DNA of 64,000 nucleotides from Pseudomonas azotoformans (GTDB lineage Bacteria; Pseudomonadota; Gammaproteobacteria; Pseudomonadales; Pseudomonadaceae), in the NCBI RefSeq assembly GCF_900103345.1, contig NZ_LT629702.1:1736001-1800000 (forward strand), given 5' to 3'. The number at the start of each line of letters is the position of its first letter. Position 1 is the stretch's first letter. The position numbers were made by a program, and so were the translations under genes. Shown piece after piece: positions 21,114-29,581 of this stretch. The notes under the pieces are model-generated. The model did no database searches. It had not been told where the DNA came from and was given only the letters and a program-made list of their open reading frames with translations.

Positions 21114-22307
21114 TTAGATAACGCCGCGTGCACGCAGGCTGTCGATGGCATCGCCGGAGTAACCGAGCCGGTCGAGAATGCCCTGGCTGTGCTGGCCCAG
21201 CGCCGGAACGCCGTCCATGCGCGGGGTAAACGCCGCATTGCGGGCCGGCGGCAACAGCGACGGCAGCGGACCCGCCGGGCTATCGACCTCGCGCCAGCTG
21301 TCACGGGCCTTGAGTTGCGGGTGGTCCCATACGCCCTGCATATCGTTGACCCGGGCGCTGGCGATCTGCGCGTCCTCCAGGCGTTGGATCACCGCCTCGG
21401 CATCCAACTGCGCAAAGCTGTCGACGATGATCTGGCGCAGCACCTCACGGTTCGCCGAGCGTTTGAAGTTGGCGCTGAAACGCTCGTCCGTCGCCAATTC
21501 AGGCGTGAGCAGCACCTTGTCGCAGAACGCCGCCCATTCACGCTCATTCTGCAAACCCAGCATCACCGTGCCGCCATCGCCGGTGGGAAACGGGCCGTAG
21601 GGGTAGATCGTCGAATGCGCGGCCCCGGCACGCGGTGGCTGCGGGGCGCCGTCGAAGGCGTAATACATCGGGTAGCCCATCCACTCCACCAGGCTTTCCA
21701 GCATGCTCACGTCGATGCGACTGCCCTTGCCGGTCTTGCCGCGCAGCAGCAGCGCCGAAAGGATGCCGCTGTAGGCGTACATGCCTGCCGAGATATCAGC
21801 GATGGAGCAACCGGCCTTGGCCATCTGGTCGTCGCCAGGGCCGCCGGTCACCGAGAGAAAACCGCCCTCGCTCTGGATCAACAGGTCGTAGGCCTTCTTT
21901 TTCTCGTACGGCCCACCCTCGCCATAGCCAGAAATATCGCAGACGATCAGCCGCGGGAAACGCACATGCAGCGCCTCGAACGACAGGCCCATGCGTGCCG
22001 CCGCACCGGGCGCGAGGTTTTGCACCAGCACATCGGCGTCCGCGAGCAAGGTGTCGAGGATATCGCCCGCCTCGTCCTGCTTGAGGTCCAGGGTCAGGCT
22101 TTCCTTGGAGCGGTTGGTCCACACGAAATGCGAGGCCAGGCCGCGCACACGTTCGTCGTAGCCACGGGCAAAGTCACCGGCGCCGGGGCGTTCGATCTTG
22201 ATCACCCGGGCGCCCAGGTCCGCCAACTGACGGGTGCAGAATGGCGCGGCAATCGCATGTTCCAGGCTGACAACGGTGATGCCGTCCAGCGGTCTTGGGT
22301 TAGTCAT
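21114..22307 (-). CDS. ict: Itaconate CoA-transferase (CaiB/BaiF family)
   Basis: A 397-residue class III CoA-transferase: GITVVSLEHAIAAPFCTRQLADLGA at the start, then the nucleophilic aspartate region SIADISAGMYAYSGI near residue 170. It should move CoA from succinyl-CoA to itaconate, corresponding to PA0882. Gene order (ccl-ict-prpD-like-acd-ich with divergent lysR) matches the P. aeruginosa rip locus. It is 9 bp from the PrpD-like gene. Confidence 0.88.
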   Translation of the reverse strand: MTNPRPLDGITVVSLEHAIAAPFCTRQLADLGARVIKIERPGAGDFARGYDERVRGLASHFVWTNRSKESLTLDLKQDEAGDILDTLLADADVLVQNLAPGAAARMGLSFEALHVRFPRLIVCDISGYGEGGPYEKKKAYDLLIQSEGGFLSVTGGPGDDQMAKAGCSIADISAGMYAYSGILSALLLRGKTGKGSRIDVSMLESLVEWMGYPMYYAFDGAPQPPRAGAAHSTIYPYGPFPTGDGGTVMLGLQNEREWAAFCDKVLLTPELATDERFSANFKRSANREVLRQIIVDSFAQLDAEAVIQRLEDAQIASARVNDMQGVWDHPQLKARDSWREVDSPAGPLPSLLPPARNAAFTPRMDGVPALGQHSQGILDRLGYSGDAIDSLRARGVI

Positions 22308-22316
22308 GACAGTTCC

Positions 22317-23666
22317 TCAGAGCCAGTGGGCCATGGACGTGGTGTTGCGCAAATCCCAGACCTTGTCGATCAGGGCGTTGGCCTGGGCCGGTGTGCGGGC
22401 GTTGCTGAATTGGGCGAGGCGCTGGAATTTGTCCGCCAGCTCCGTGCGGCTCAGGGTGTTGCCCGGATCGCCCTTGGGCTCGTCGATAGCGCCGTGCAGC
22501 GTGCGGCCATCCTGCGTGGTGACGGTCACGCGGCCGAGCCAGCGTTGCGGGTAGGCGCCGTCGACTTCGGGGTCGAGGGTCATGCTGACCTTGTCGCGAA
22601 AGGCGCAGACGGCCGGGTCGGTCAGTGCCAGCTCATGGAATTCAGTCAGCCCCGCCTTGCCGTGCACCGCGATCAAGCCCAGCACAGTGCCCATGGAGAA
22701 CTTGGCCTGGTGCACGCTGGCCGGTACGTTCACGCGCCCCAGCACATCGATGGCGCCCTGATGCACGCGGGTTTCCACGCGGGCGATATCGGCGGCGGCG
22801 AGCTGTTCGCGCTGCATCAGCTCCAACAGCGCATCGGCCGCAGGATGGGTATGGCGGCACGACGCATGAAACTTGAACGAGGTCTCCAGCAATGCCCAGC
22901 GACTGCCCAGGCCGGCGGACAACTTGCCTGGCTCGGCATCGCTGGACATGCCCGCCGCCAGCCCTTGGTCGCCCTCAAGAATATTGCGTGCACCGGTCAG
23001 CCCCTCCGCCGTCAGGTAAGCGGCGAGTAACCCGTCCGCTGCCGCCTTGGCCGTGTGCAGTTGCTTGGAGTCTGCGGCATCGCGCAGGAACTCCCACAAC
23101 CCGGCGGCCTGGGTGCCTGCGCTGCCGAGCAGGTTGATGAATTGTTCTTGGTTGAAATCCAGCAACTTGCCCACCGCGACCGCCGCCGCCAGGGTGCCGA
23201 CGGTGGCCGTGGTGTGAAAGATGCGGTAGTGGGAACGACCCATGAATTCGCCGATGCGGATACCGGCTTCGTAACCGGCCACCGAGGCCAGCAGCAAGTC
23301 GCGCCCGGATTTGCCCAGGTCCTGGGCGGCGGCCAAAGCAGCCGGAAATACCACGGTCGCCGGGTGCAACACGGAGCTGTTGTGCAGGTCATCCTGCTCC
23401 ACCAGGTGCGATGAAGCGCCATTGACCAACGCGGCGAAGTAGGCGCTGCTGCTGGTGCCATTGACGATCACCTGGGCCGGGCCGCTGCTCGGCCCCATCT
23501 TCTGGGCATAGCGCTCGAACAACGGAATCGGGTGCGCCCCTTTACTCGCCAGCGCCGAGGCCAGCCAATCCAGGTACAGGTCTTCGGTGCGCGCGAGGAC
23601 GTTTTCAGGCAACTGTGCGTAGTGCAGATCCGCCAGGAACCGACACAAGGCTTGGGTATGGCTCAT
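22317..23666 (-). CDS. MmgE/PrpD family protein
   Basis: A 449-residue protein of the MmgE/PrpD family (2-methylcitrate or cis-aconitate-type dehydratases and decarboxylases), with YLDWLASALASKGAHPIPLF near the N-terminus, GASSHLVEQDDLHNSS around residue 85 and FHASCRHTHPAADALLELM around residue 270. It matches PA0881 by position. Its role in itaconate use is unproven; cis-aconitate decarboxylases that make itaconate belong to this family, so it could act on a neighbouring C5/C6 acid. The start MSHTQAL is 10 bp after the acyl-CoA dehydrogenase stop. Confidence 0.85.
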   Translation of the reverse strand: MSHTQALCRFLADLHYAQLPENVLARTEDLYLDWLASALASKGAHPIPLFERYAQKMGPSSGPAQVIVNGTSSSAYFAALVNGASSHLVEQDDLHNSSVLHPATVVFPAALAAAQDLGKSGRDLLLASVAGYEAGIRIGEFMGRSHYRIFHTTATVGTLAAAVAVGKLLDFNQEQFINLLGSAGTQAAGLWEFLRDAADSKQLHTAKAAADGLLAAYLTAEGLTGARNILEGDQGLAAGMSSDAEPGKLSAGLGSRWALLETSFKFHASCRHTHPAADALLELMQREQLAAADIARVETRVHQGAIDVLGRVNVPASVHQAKFSMGTVLGLIAVHGKAGLTEFHELALTDPAVCAFRDKVSMTLDPEVDGAYPQRWLGRVTVTTQDGRTLHGAIDEPKGDPGNTLSRTELADKFQRLAQFSNARTPAQANALIDKVWDLRNTTSMAHWL

Positions 23667-23676
23667 GGTCGGGCCC

Positions 23677-24840
23677 TCAGAAGCTGCGTGGCAGTTCGAG
23701 CAGGTGCTCGGCCACATAGGACAGGATCAGGTTGGTGGAGATCGGCGCCACCTGGTACAGGCGCGTCTCGCGGAATTTGCGCTCCACGTCGTACTCGCAG
23801 GCAAAGCCGAAACCGCCGTGGGTTTGCAGGCAGGCATTGGCCGCCTCCCAGGACGCCTTGGCCGCCAGGTACTTGGCCATGTTGGCGCTGGCACCGGCAT
23901 GCTTGCCGCTGTCGTATTCCTCGCAGGCACGCCAGCGCATCAGGTCTGCTGCTTCGATCTCGATATGCGCTTCGGCAATCGGGAACTGCACGCCCTGGTT
24001 CTGCCCGATGGGCCGGCCAAACACCACGCGGTCACGGGCATACGCGCTGGCCTTTTCGATAAACCAGCGGCCATCGCCGATGCATTCGGCGGCGATCAGC
24101 GTGCGTTCGGCGTTGAGGCCGTCGAGGATGTATTTGAAACCCTTGCCCTCTTCGCCGATCAGGCTGTCCAGCGGCAACTCCAGGTTGTCAAAGAACAGCT
24201 CATTGGTCTCGTGGTTGACCATGTTGGCGATGGGCTGCACGGTGAGCCCGTTGCCGATGGCTTCGCGCAGGTCGACGAGGAAGATCGACATGCCTTCGGA
24301 TTTCTTCTTCACCTCGGCCAACGGCGTAGTGCGCGCCAGCAGGATCATCAGGTCGGAATGCTGGACCCGCGAGATCCACACCTTCTGGCCGTTGATCACG
24401 TACTTGTCGCCGCGCTTGATCGCGGTGGTCTTGATCTTGGTGGTATCGGTGCCGGTGGTCGGCTCGGTCACGCCCATCGATTGCAGGCGCAATTCGCCGC
24501 TGGCCAGTTTGGGCAGATAGAAGCGTTTCTGCGCTTCGCTGCCATGCCGCAACAGGGTGAACATGTTGTACATCTGGCCATGCACGGTGCCAGAGTTGCC
24601 GCCGCAGCGGTTCACTTCTTCGAGGATGACCGAGGCCTCGGCCAGGCCCAGGCCGGAACCGCCGTATTCCTCGGGGATCATCGCCGACAGCCAGCCGGCG
24701 TCGGTCAGCGCCTTGACGAAAGCCTCGGGAAAGCCCTTCTCTTCATCGATCCTGCGCCAGTAAGCGGCATCGAATTCAGCGCACAAGGCGCGCACGCCTT
24801 CGCGGATGGCGTTGAGTTCTTCGTTGTCATTCGGGTTCAT
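23677..24840 (-). CDS. Acyl-CoA dehydrogenase
   Basis: A 387-residue flavin acyl-CoA dehydrogenase: IPEEYGGSGLGLAEASVI near residue 60, MGVTEPTTGTDTTKIKT near 130, AERTLIAAECIGDGRWFIEKA near 240, and QTHGGFGFACEYDVERKFRETRL near the C-terminus. It matches PA0879 by position. It may oxidise a related branched C5-CoA (for example methylsuccinyl-CoA) and so feed the itaconate route; not shown here. Confidence 0.87.
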   Translation of the reverse strand: MNPNDNEELNAIREGVRALCAEFDAAYWRRIDEEKGFPEAFVKALTDAGWLSAMIPEEYGGSGLGLAEASVILEEVNRCGGNSGTVHGQMYNMFTLLRHGSEAQKRFYLPKLASGELRLQSMGVTEPTTGTDTTKIKTTAIKRGDKYVINGQKVWISRVQHSDLMILLARTTPLAEVKKKSEGMSIFLVDLREAIGNGLTVQPIANMVNHETNELFFDNLELPLDSLIGEEGKGFKYILDGLNAERTLIAAECIGDGRWFIEKASAYARDRVVFGRPIGQNQGVQFPIAEAHIEIEAADLMRWRACEEYDSGKHAGASANMAKYLAAKASWEAANACLQTHGGFGFACEYDVERKFRETRLYQVAPISTNLILSYVAEHLLELPRSF

Positions 24841-24868
24841 CTGCGGCTCTCCGCCTGTTGTTCTTGGA

Positions 24869-25687
24869 TTATTCGAAATTCACCTGGGCTTGCTGCGCCA
24901 GGCCATCGCTATTGCCAGCCCACAGTTGGGCAACGCCGGTTTCGGTGACGCGCCCGCCCACTTCGAAGGGTTGCGGCGCAATCAATGGGCGCACACCGCG
25001 ATAGGCAAACCGGCGCAAGGTGGCTTCAGGATGGGCGCGGCAAAACGCACGCAGGCTCAGGGTGGCGATCAGCGGCCCGTGCACCACCAGCCCGGAGTAG
25101 CCTTCGGTGCCAGTGACGTAGGGGTAGTCGTAGTGAATGCGGTGGCCGTTGAAGGTCACCGCGCTATAGCGAAACAGCAGGGTCGGCGTGGGGTCGACGG
25201 TTTCGCACCACTCGCCCTGCCCCAGCGCCTCGCCGCTGCCCGATTTGGGCGGCGTGGGTTCGCGGTAGACAATGTCCTGTTCCTCGCGGATCGCCAGGCG
25301 GCCTTGCTGGGAGTAGTCGTGGCGCACGGTGACGAACAGCAGCGCGCCGGTGCGCCCAGTCTTTTCTTCGACCTGGGTGATGGTCGACACCCGGGTCGCC
25401 GCCTCACCGGCACGCAGTGCATGCAGGAACTCGATGCGCCCACCGGCCCACATGCGATTGCGGTTGTCGGCCGGCGGCAGGAAGCCGCCACGGGCCGGAT
25501 GACCATCACCGCCCAGGGCGGTTTCCGGCAGTGGGTCCTGGAAGAAACACCACTGCCACAGCGGCGGGATATCCGCGCCGTCTTCGGGCACGGCTTCGCC
25601 AAAGGTGGCGGCTATACGCTTGAGCAGGTTATGGCTGAGGTGGTCGTGGGCGGTTTCGCTTCGGCCGATCCAATCGGTGGCGCTCAT
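24869..25687 (-). CDS. ich: Itaconyl-CoA hydratase (MaoC/FAS1-like hotdog)
   Basis: A 272-residue double-hotdog hydratase: DHLSHNLLKRIAATFGE at the N-terminus and the hydratase motif FNGHRIHYDYPY...GYSGLVVHGPL near residue 195, as in mesaconyl-C4-CoA and itaconyl-CoA hydratases. It corresponds to PA0878, converting itaconyl-CoA to citramalyl-CoA. The start MSATDWIG is supported by the shared control region with ripR; an upstream extension would read through the operator. Confidence 0.85.
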   Translation of the reverse strand: MSATDWIGRSETAHDHLSHNLLKRIAATFGEAVPEDGADIPPLWQWCFFQDPLPETALGGDGHPARGGFLPPADNRNRMWAGGRIEFLHALRAGEAATRVSTITQVEEKTGRTGALLFVTVRHDYSQQGRLAIREEQDIVYREPTPPKSGSGEALGQGEWCETVDPTPTLLFRYSAVTFNGHRIHYDYPYVTGTEGYSGLVVHGPLIATLSLRAFCRAHPEATLRRFAYRGVRPLIAPQPFEVGGRVTETGVAQLWAGNSDGLAQQAQVNFE

Positions 25688-25772
25688 CGGGTGCAGGTCC
25701 TCGGGCAGTGAGTGTCTGCCCCGGATCATGCAAGGACGCACCCGTTCCGGGAATTTGCATTTCAATAAACCA

Positions 25773-25793
25773 GCGTTCGGTTATGCTGAACGC
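25773..25793. promoter_or_regulatory. Probable RipR operator between ripR and ich
   Basis: GCGTTC-N9-GAACGC with T-N11-A spacing, identical in arms and spacing to the site at 20126-20146. It ends 26 bp before the ripR start, suitable for autorepression, and lies 86 bp upstream of ich, suitable for activation. Confidence 0.78.
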
Positions 25794-25818
25794 CGCCATC
25801 CTGTCCCGGGAGTCTTGC

Positions 25819-26718
25819 ATGCACTTCGATCTGGCCGACCTGCGCCTGTTTATCCACATCGCCGAATCCCCCAGCCTGACCCAGGGCGCCAAACGCGCGT
25901 TCCTCTCGCCGGCCGCCGCCAGTGCGCGGATCAAGGCGCTTGAAGGCCAACTCGACACGCGCCTGCTGTACCGCGACAGCCGTGGCGTGGAGATCACCCC
26001 GGCCGGCGAGCGCCTGCTGCACCATGCACGGTTGATCATGCGCCAGGTGGATTACCTGAAGAGCGAATTCACCCAATACGGCGTGGATTCGGCCGGGCAT
26101 ATCCGCATCTTCGCCAACACCACGGCGGTCACCGAATTCTTGCCGGAGGTGCTGGCGGGCTTCCTGTCCCAGCGCCCCGGCGTGACCGTGGACCTGCAGG
26201 AGCGCCTGTCCCGCGACATCGTGCGCGGCGTACTGGATGGCACCAGCGACATGGGCATCATCGCCGGCCCCGTGGAAGCCTCGGGGTTGCAGGTACTGCA
26301 CTTCAGCACGGATAAACTGGTGCTGATGGTGCCGGTGGGGCATGCGCTGGCGGAACAACCCTCCGTCACCCTGGAACAGACCCTCGCCTACCAGCATATC
26401 GGCCTGCATGAAGGCAGTACTTTGCTGAGCTTCTTGCGTGAACACGTCGAGCGACTGGGCAAACAGCTGTCGCTGCGCATCCAGATGTCGAGTTTCGAGG
26501 CGATCTGCCGGATGGTCGAAGCCGGTGTGGGCATCGGCATCATTCCGGAGTCCGCCGCCGTGCGCCACAGTCGCACCATGCAATTGGTGGCGGTAAAGCT
26601 CGATGAGACTTGGGCAATCCGCGAGCGCAGCATCCTGGTGCGGGAGCTGGAGGCGTTACCCGGCACCATTCGCGCGTTGATCGCCACGTTGATGCCGGAC
26701 TCGGTCAGTGCAAACTGA
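25819..26718 (+). CDS. ripR: LysR-type regulator of itaconate catabolism (RipR-like)
   Basis: A 299-residue LysR regulator: DLADLRLFIHIAESPSLTQGA and SPAAASARIKALEGQLDTRLL in the N-terminal winged helix, and an effector domain from about residue 90. Divergent from ich, it corresponds to PA0877 (RipR). Its 3' end overlaps the convergent propeller gene stop by 14 bp (26705-26718). A longer upstream frame would extend through the operator and is rejected. Confidence 0.88.
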   Translation: MHFDLADLRLFIHIAESPSLTQGAKRAFLSPAAASARIKALEGQLDTRLLYRDSRGVEITPAGERLLHHARLIMRQVDYLKSEFTQYGVDSAGHIRIFANTTAVTEFLPEVLAGFLSQRPGVTVDLQERLSRDIVRGVLDGTSDMGIIAGPVEASGLQVLHFSTDKLVLMVPVGHALAEQPSVTLEQTLAYQHIGLHEGSTLLSFLREHVERLGKQLSLRIQMSSFEAICRMVEAGVGIGIIPESAAVRHSRTMQLVAVKLDETWAIRERSILVRELEALPGTIRALIATLMPDSVSAN

Positions 26719-29581
26719 GGTTACGCAGACGCGCACCGTCCACGGTGACATGGCTCAAGCGCCCCTGGTCGTCGAATAACAGCCAGCCGTCCTCGGTGCG
26801 ACGGATGTTCACTTCGTAACGAGGCCAGTGCAGCACCGCACACAGGTGATCACTGGCGCGATGGATAAAGTGCCAGCGCGTGTCGCGTTCGCCGGCGATA
26901 TAGCCGAACACCAACCACTGCGCGTCGAGGGCAATGCGCACCGGGTCGCCGTCGAAGAAACCTTCGTCACAGCCCGGCATGCGATACCCCTTGCGGTTGC
27001 CATTGACATCCAGGATCAGCGTCGGCTCTTCGTCATCGCGACACCTGATCCCGTACTCGATGGTTTGGTCGAGTGCACAGTACAGCGCGTGGCTCTCCTC
27101 CGACTGCGCGGATGCCGGATCGCGCCCGGCCAAGCGACGCTCAGGCAAGCGATAGTGCCAGCGTTCGACACCCTCGCGCGGGTTGTAGAGCCAGAGAAAC
27201 TCATTATGTTCGTTGCTCTTGAGCGCGCGCAGCGCCCCCGGCAAGTCGCTGACATGCCACAGGGTCTGAAAGTTGCGATCCACGTCCACCACGCGCAGTT
27301 GCCGGTCCTGACCGAGGGTCCAGGTGCTGCCGTCAAACTGCTCGGCGAACACCTCCAGCACCTGCACGCCCAGGTCGGTGGCGGTACGGTTGACCAGGTC
27401 GAGCTTGCTGATACGCCATACCCGGTCACGCCGGGCCAGCACCAGCGCCATCTGCCGACTGTGAGCCAGGACAATCCGCTGGGCCGGCACGGCGAAGTGG
27501 AACAGTGGCTGGCCGCTGGCATCCGTCACCATCGCACCGGCCTCGCCCAGCGCCACCAGGTAACGCTCGTCATCCAGCGCCACCGCGTCGTATATCGGTC
27601 GGCTGCCCTGGGTCGGGGCGGTCCACTCCAGCGCATCGCCCACCCGTACCAACGAGCGCATGGCAGGCCGCTTCAGGGCCTGGCCAGGCAAGTCCGCCTG
27701 CAATAATTTATCGCGGCTCATCTTGACCAGCGCTTGCAGCTGATTGAAATTCAGCCCGCCGCGACCACTGAGTTGGTCGGCGATCACCGCGTGCACGGTT
27801 GCACCGGCCAGCCAACTCAGGGCAGCGGCATCGGATTTGTGCGCCAACAGGGCGTGCGCCAGGGCATCACGCTCGGCGTGTCGGTCGGGAGCGTCGCGCA
27901 ACTGTTCGATCCACGGCCCGTAGGCTTCCAGGGTCTGCGGCAGCAGAATCGCGCGTTTGACCAAGGCTCCCATCGCCAGCCGCCCTCCGGCCGCTTCGGC
28001 ATTGAGCAACCATTGCGCAGCACGCGGGCGCTCATCCGGCAGGCTCCACACCACCTCGACGGCTTGCAGCCACAGGCCCTTGGCGATCAGCGATTCGGCC
28101 CACTCCAGGCGCAAACGCTCGGCAATCTGCGGCTGCCTGGCCTGGAGCAACACCACGGCATCGGCAAATGCATCGTCACGCCGCGCCACCAGTAAGGCGC
28201 GCTGCCAGTTCTCGGCCAGGCACAGCAAACGCACGATGACCGCCGACGGCATGTCCCAGGCCAGGGCCAGGTCGGCAGCCTGTTGGTAACGTGCGTGTTT
28301 TTCCAGGTAGTCGAGGGCTTCCTGGCGCTCCTTGAGCAGTTCGGCGAGGACAAATACCGCTTCTTCGATCCGGTTTTCCCGGGCCAGGCGTTCGTAGGAG
28401 CGGCGATAGACCTCGCGCAGGTGCTCGGTCAGGCTTTGTTCGAAGTGATAGGCGCGGCCTGGCCCGCTCTGCTGGCTGAGGGTCAGGTCCTGGCGCCGCT
28501 GCGGCGTGCCGAAGTTCTGTTCAGCCTCCGGCTCCTGGCCGCCCAAAGGAATGGCATGGCGCAAGGCTTCGGCAAAATCACCGTCCTCGAACATCTCCAG
28601 CATGCGCTGCATGTAGGCGGCCTGGCGTTTGCCGTAGAGCCTGGAGAGTTTTGAATGTTCGGTCAGACGGGTCAGCCAACGGCGCCAGGCGGAGGGTTTC
28701 TGCCGAGCCGGTCTGGCCCGCTCGGCGATGCCCGGACCAGCCGGTGCCGAAGGCGCGGCGCCGACGGGCCGCACGCCTCGGCGCAGGTATTTGTTGATGC
28801 CCATCAATAAGGCAGTGAACACCGTTGCGCCTAGCAACATGCCCAGGATCACGCGGCTGATGTCTTCAGTGGTCGCAGCAGGAATCGGCGTCAAGGGTTG
28901 GGATTGGCTATGAGTGGCCATCCAGATCAACCCGGCGACCAACGCCAGGGTAGCGCCCAGTTTCAACGCCGGGTACTGCGCGGGCGCCTCACTGGCCCAT
29001 GGCTGGGCCGCCTTGGGAGGCGCTGCTTTCGGCGCTGGCGGTTGACGCTCCAGCAACGCGCGGATCACGGCTTCCTGCTCGGGACTGACCGGCGCCAAGC
29101 CGCCAAGGATCTCACGCACATCGGTGATGTCCGGCACCGGCAGCAGCAGCGCAACCGGCGCATGACAATCGAAGGTATCGAGTAAGGTGTAGGCGCTGAT
29201 CTCCAGCCACAACCCAGGTTCAAGGACCTCGGCGTCGCGCAACTGCAAGGCGTGCACCTGGCTGCCACGCACCAGCCACAGGTCGGCGGCGGGTAAAGCA
29301 CGCAGCTCTTCAGCGGTCAGCCGTGCCGAACACAAACCACGCCCCTGGCGGACCAGCGGCCAGCCGGCAAGGGTCTGGCAATCCAGCGCGACGGGCGCGC
29401 TGAACTGCAACACATCTCCGTCGGCAAAACGGTAGGCGGCGGCGCCCGTGCGCCAGTGTCCGAGGATCAGGCGAGCCCGCTCCTGCGTGGTGAAGCGGTC
29501 GGCAGGCAACCACACACCGTCGATGGACTGGTGGCCGGTCAGCAGCGGTCGGCGGATCAGCAGGGGTTCGTGCTCATGCAT
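26705..29581 (-). CDS. Membrane-anchored bpX6-like / alpha-solenoid / beta-propeller protein
   Basis: A 958-residue protein, last in a four-gene MoxR operon. Residues 1-180 form a soluble domain (GVWLPADRFTTQER, YRFADGDVLQFSAP) resembling bpX6 of MoxR-vWA-beta-propeller systems. A proline/alanine linker follows, then two membrane segments (about 207-223 and 243-264) and a basic linker. Residues about 310-600 are helical repeats of alpha-solenoid type (ENRIEEAVFVLAELLKERQE, LCLAENWQRALLVARR), and about 650-958 look like a beta-propeller with repeated WTL/WRI strands. It likely tethers the MoxR/vWA complex at the membrane. The start overlaps the vWA gene stop by 8 bp. The bpX number is assigned from memory. 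Confidence 0.7.
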   Translation of the reverse strand: MHEHEPLLIRRPLLTGHQSIDGVWLPADRFTTQERARLILGHWRTGAAAYRFADGDVLQFSAPVALDCQTLAGWPLVRQGRGLCSARLTAEELRALPAADLWLVRGSQVHALQLRDAEVLEPGLWLEISAYTLLDTFDCHAPVALLLPVPDITDVREILGGLAPVSPEQEAVIRALLERQPPAPKAAPPKAAQPWASEAPAQYPALKLGATLALVAGLIWMATHSQSQPLTPIPAATTEDISRVILGMLLGATVFTALLMGINKYLRRGVRPVGAAPSAPAGPGIAERARPARQKPSAWRRWLTRLTEHSKLSRLYGKRQAAYMQRMLEMFEDGDFAEALRHAIPLGGQEPEAEQNFGTPQRRQDLTLSQQSGPGRAYHFEQSLTEHLREVYRRSYERLARENRIEEAVFVLAELLKERQEALDYLEKHARYQQAADLALAWDMPSAVIVRLLCLAENWQRALLVARRDDAFADAVVLLQARQPQIAERLRLEWAESLIAKGLWLQAVEVVWSLPDERPRAAQWLLNAEAAGGRLAMGALVKRAILLPQTLEAYGPWIEQLRDAPDRHAERDALAHALLAHKSDAAALSWLAGATVHAVIADQLSGRGGLNFNQLQALVKMSRDKLLQADLPGQALKRPAMRSLVRVGDALEWTAPTQGSRPIYDAVALDDERYLVALGEAGAMVTDASGQPLFHFAVPAQRIVLAHSRQMALVLARRDRVWRISKLDLVNRTATDLGVQVLEVFAEQFDGSTWTLGQDRQLRVVDVDRNFQTLWHVSDLPGALRALKSNEHNEFLWLYNPREGVERWHYRLPERRLAGRDPASAQSEESHALYCALDQTIEYGIRCRDDEEPTLILDVNGNRKGYRMPGCDEGFFDGDPVRIALDAQWLVFGYIAGERDTRWHFIHRASDHLCAVLHWPRYEVNIRRTEDGWLLFDDQGRLSHVTVDGARLRNLSLH

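Noticed and set aside
20265..23030. 921-residue open frame antisense to ccl-ict-prpD-like genes
   Set aside because: It spans three well-supported genes on the opposite strand and is rich in His/Arg/Gln without motifs.
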